Assembly (NCBI GenBank): GCA_023410905.1
Contig: JAEYPL010000064.1
Span: 73,347 to 137,346, forward strand
DNA: 64,000 nucleotides
Source of the DNA: Pseudomonadota bacterium
GTDB taxonomy: Bacteria > Pseudomonadota > Alphaproteobacteria > Rhizobiales > Hyphomicrobiaceae
Direction: 5' to 3'
Shown here: positions 62,970-64,000 of the stretch, piece by piece
Layout of the letters: each line of letters starts with the position of its first letter
Numbering within the stretch: the first letter of the stretch is position 1
Notes under the pieces: generated by a model
The model's input: only the letters and a program-made list of their open reading frames with translations
What the model was told of the DNA's origin: nothing
Database searches by the model: none
Made by a program: the position numbers and the translations under genes

Positions 62970-64000
62970 AGAATAAACTTCGAGAGATCCGCATTGCGCG
63001 CGAGATCGCCGACGCGCGCGCGCACGTAGGCGCCATCCACCCCCACGGTGTTTCCACTCCGATCGGAGGCATCGAACGAGATATCGTCGAGCACGCGCTC
63101 AACGACCGTATGCAGCCGCCGCGCGCCGATATTCTCGACCGTCGAATTCACCGAAACCGCAATATCGGCGATGGCATCGATGGCATCGTCTGTGAAGCTG
63201 AGCGTCAGCCCTTCGGTGGCCATGAGCGCAATGTACTGCTTGATGAGGCTCGCCTGCGGCTCCGTCAGAATGCGGCGGAAATCTTCCCGCGTCAGGGGCT
63301 TCAGCTCGACGCGAATGGGCAGGCGGCCTTGCAGCTCCGGCAGCAAGTCCGAAGGCTTGGCCAGATGAAAAGCACCCGACGCAATGAAGAGAATGTGGTC
63401 GGTCTTGATCGGGCCGTACTTGGTCGCGACGGTCGTCCCCTCGATCAGCGGCAGGAGATCGCGCTGCACGCCCTCGCGCGAGATGTCGGCGCCGGCGCGC
63501 CCGCCTTCCGAGCGCGCGCAGATCTTGTCGATCTCGTCGAGGAAGACGATGCCGTTCTCCTCGACCTGCCGCAGCGCCTCCTGGACGAGCGCGTCCTGAT
63601 CCAGAAGCTTGTCGGATTCCTCCGCGATCAGCGGCTCGTAGGCCTCGCTCACGGTGGTGCGGCGCGTCCGGGGCTTCGCCCCGCCAAAAGCCTTGCCGAG
63701 CATGTCCGAGAGGTTGATCGCGCCCATCGAGGCGCCCGGCATCCCCGGCAGCTCGAACATCGGCGTGGTCGGCGCGCCACCGGCGGTCTCGATCTCGATC
63801 TCCTTGTCGTCGAGCTCGTTGGCGCGCAGCTTCCGGCGAAAGGAATCGCGCGTCGCGGCACTCGCCGTCGGGCCGACGAGGGCATCGAGCACGCGGTCCT
63901 CGGCCGCCAGATGCGCCTTGGCGCGCACCTGCCGGCGCCGCTCGTCCTTGACGAGGCCGATCCCGACCTCGACGAGGTCGCGCACGATCTGCTCGACGTC
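62966..64000 (-). CDS. hslU: ATP-dependent protease ATPase subunit HslU, 5' end beyond the window
   Basis: About 344 codons; the frame is open to the window end ([10 protein letters not shown] at the edge), so the N-terminus with Walker A is missing. Visible parts: the I-domain ([20 protein letters not shown]), Walker [40 protein letters not shown], sensor 2 in [18 protein letters not shown], and the conserved C-terminus [13 protein letters not shown] used for HslV activation. HslUV degrades proteins in the cytoplasm. hslV would be expected upstream, outside the window. Confidence 0.95.
   Translation of the reverse strand, partial: DVEQIVRDLVEVGIGLVKDERRRQVRAKAHLAAEDRVLDALVGPTASAATRDSFRRKLRANELDDKEIEIETAGGAPTTPMFELPGMPGASMGAINLSDMLGKAFGGAKPRTRRTTVSEAYEPLIAEESDKLLDQDALVQEALRQVEENGIVFLDEIDKICARSEGGRAGADISREGVQRDLLPLIEGTTVATKYGPIKTDHILFIASGAFHLAKPSDLLPELQGRLPIRVELKPLTREDFRRILTEPQASLIKQYIALMATEGLTLSFTDDAIDAIADIAVSVNSTVENIGARRLHTVVERVLDDISFDASDRSGNTVGVDGAYVRARVGDLARNADLSKFIL

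Overview
The window looks like part of an alphaproteobacterial chromosome, probably Hyphomicrobiales (rhizobial order). The pointers are a SAM-II type riboswitch, a TorF-family porin, an Omp25-like barrel, HslU, a FolM/FolB pair, and high-GC genes packed with ATGA/TGATG stop-start overlaps. The order-level assignment is an inference from gene content; no 16S gene is present.

Region 1 (1-10.3 kb). A partial PQQ-type sugar dehydrogenase is followed by all six genes of an ebo-type metabolite-traffic cluster (eboC, E, D, F, B, A) in three divergent/convergent blocks. A TMEM220-type membrane protein and an isopentenyl-diphosphate isomerase (idi) sit in the middle of it. A fused wreck of a TonB siderophore receptor and a PepSY-type membrane protein follows.

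Region 2 (10.4-16.9 kb). Six minus-strand genes form one set: MoxR-type AAA ATPase, metallopeptidase-like/VWA protein, LCCL-domain protein, a helical TelA-like protein, a DUF6384-like membrane protein and a coiled-coil protein. The function is unknown. This is the best candidate for an undescribed system.

Region 3 (17.3-36.7 kb). This is a molybdenum/sulfur block. It holds an aldehyde dehydrogenase, molbindin (mop), a TrmO-like gene, a FecCD-type ABC importer, ssuD, a SAM-II riboswitch followed by a cysteine-rich 22-codon leader ORF, two sulfate-binding proteins, cysTWA, cysHDN and ssuACB. Together these cover uptake of sulfate, sulfonate and probably molybdate/tungstate, with activation and reduction of sulfate as far as sulfite.

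Region 4 (37.2-47.7 kb). Mostly secreted or envelope proteins of unknown role: an Omp25-like barrel, two WD40 proteins (one with 21 repeats in three sets of seven), an LprI-like protein, an AraC regulator and several signal-peptide proteins.

Region 5 (48-53 kb). A decayed mobile island lies next to tRNA-Arg(ACG). It has serine and tyrosine recombinase relics, a phage tail-like protein, a methyltransferase/P-loop fusion, a small phage protein and an intact-looking P4-type integrase.

Region 6 (53.2-64 kb). Homogentisate-linked aromatic catabolism (SDR, DUF2783, flavoprotein hydroxylase, MBL hydrolase, hmgA), two tandem related barrel genes (the first with an in-frame stop), a TorF porin with a clear terminator, folM-folB and the 3' part of hslU.
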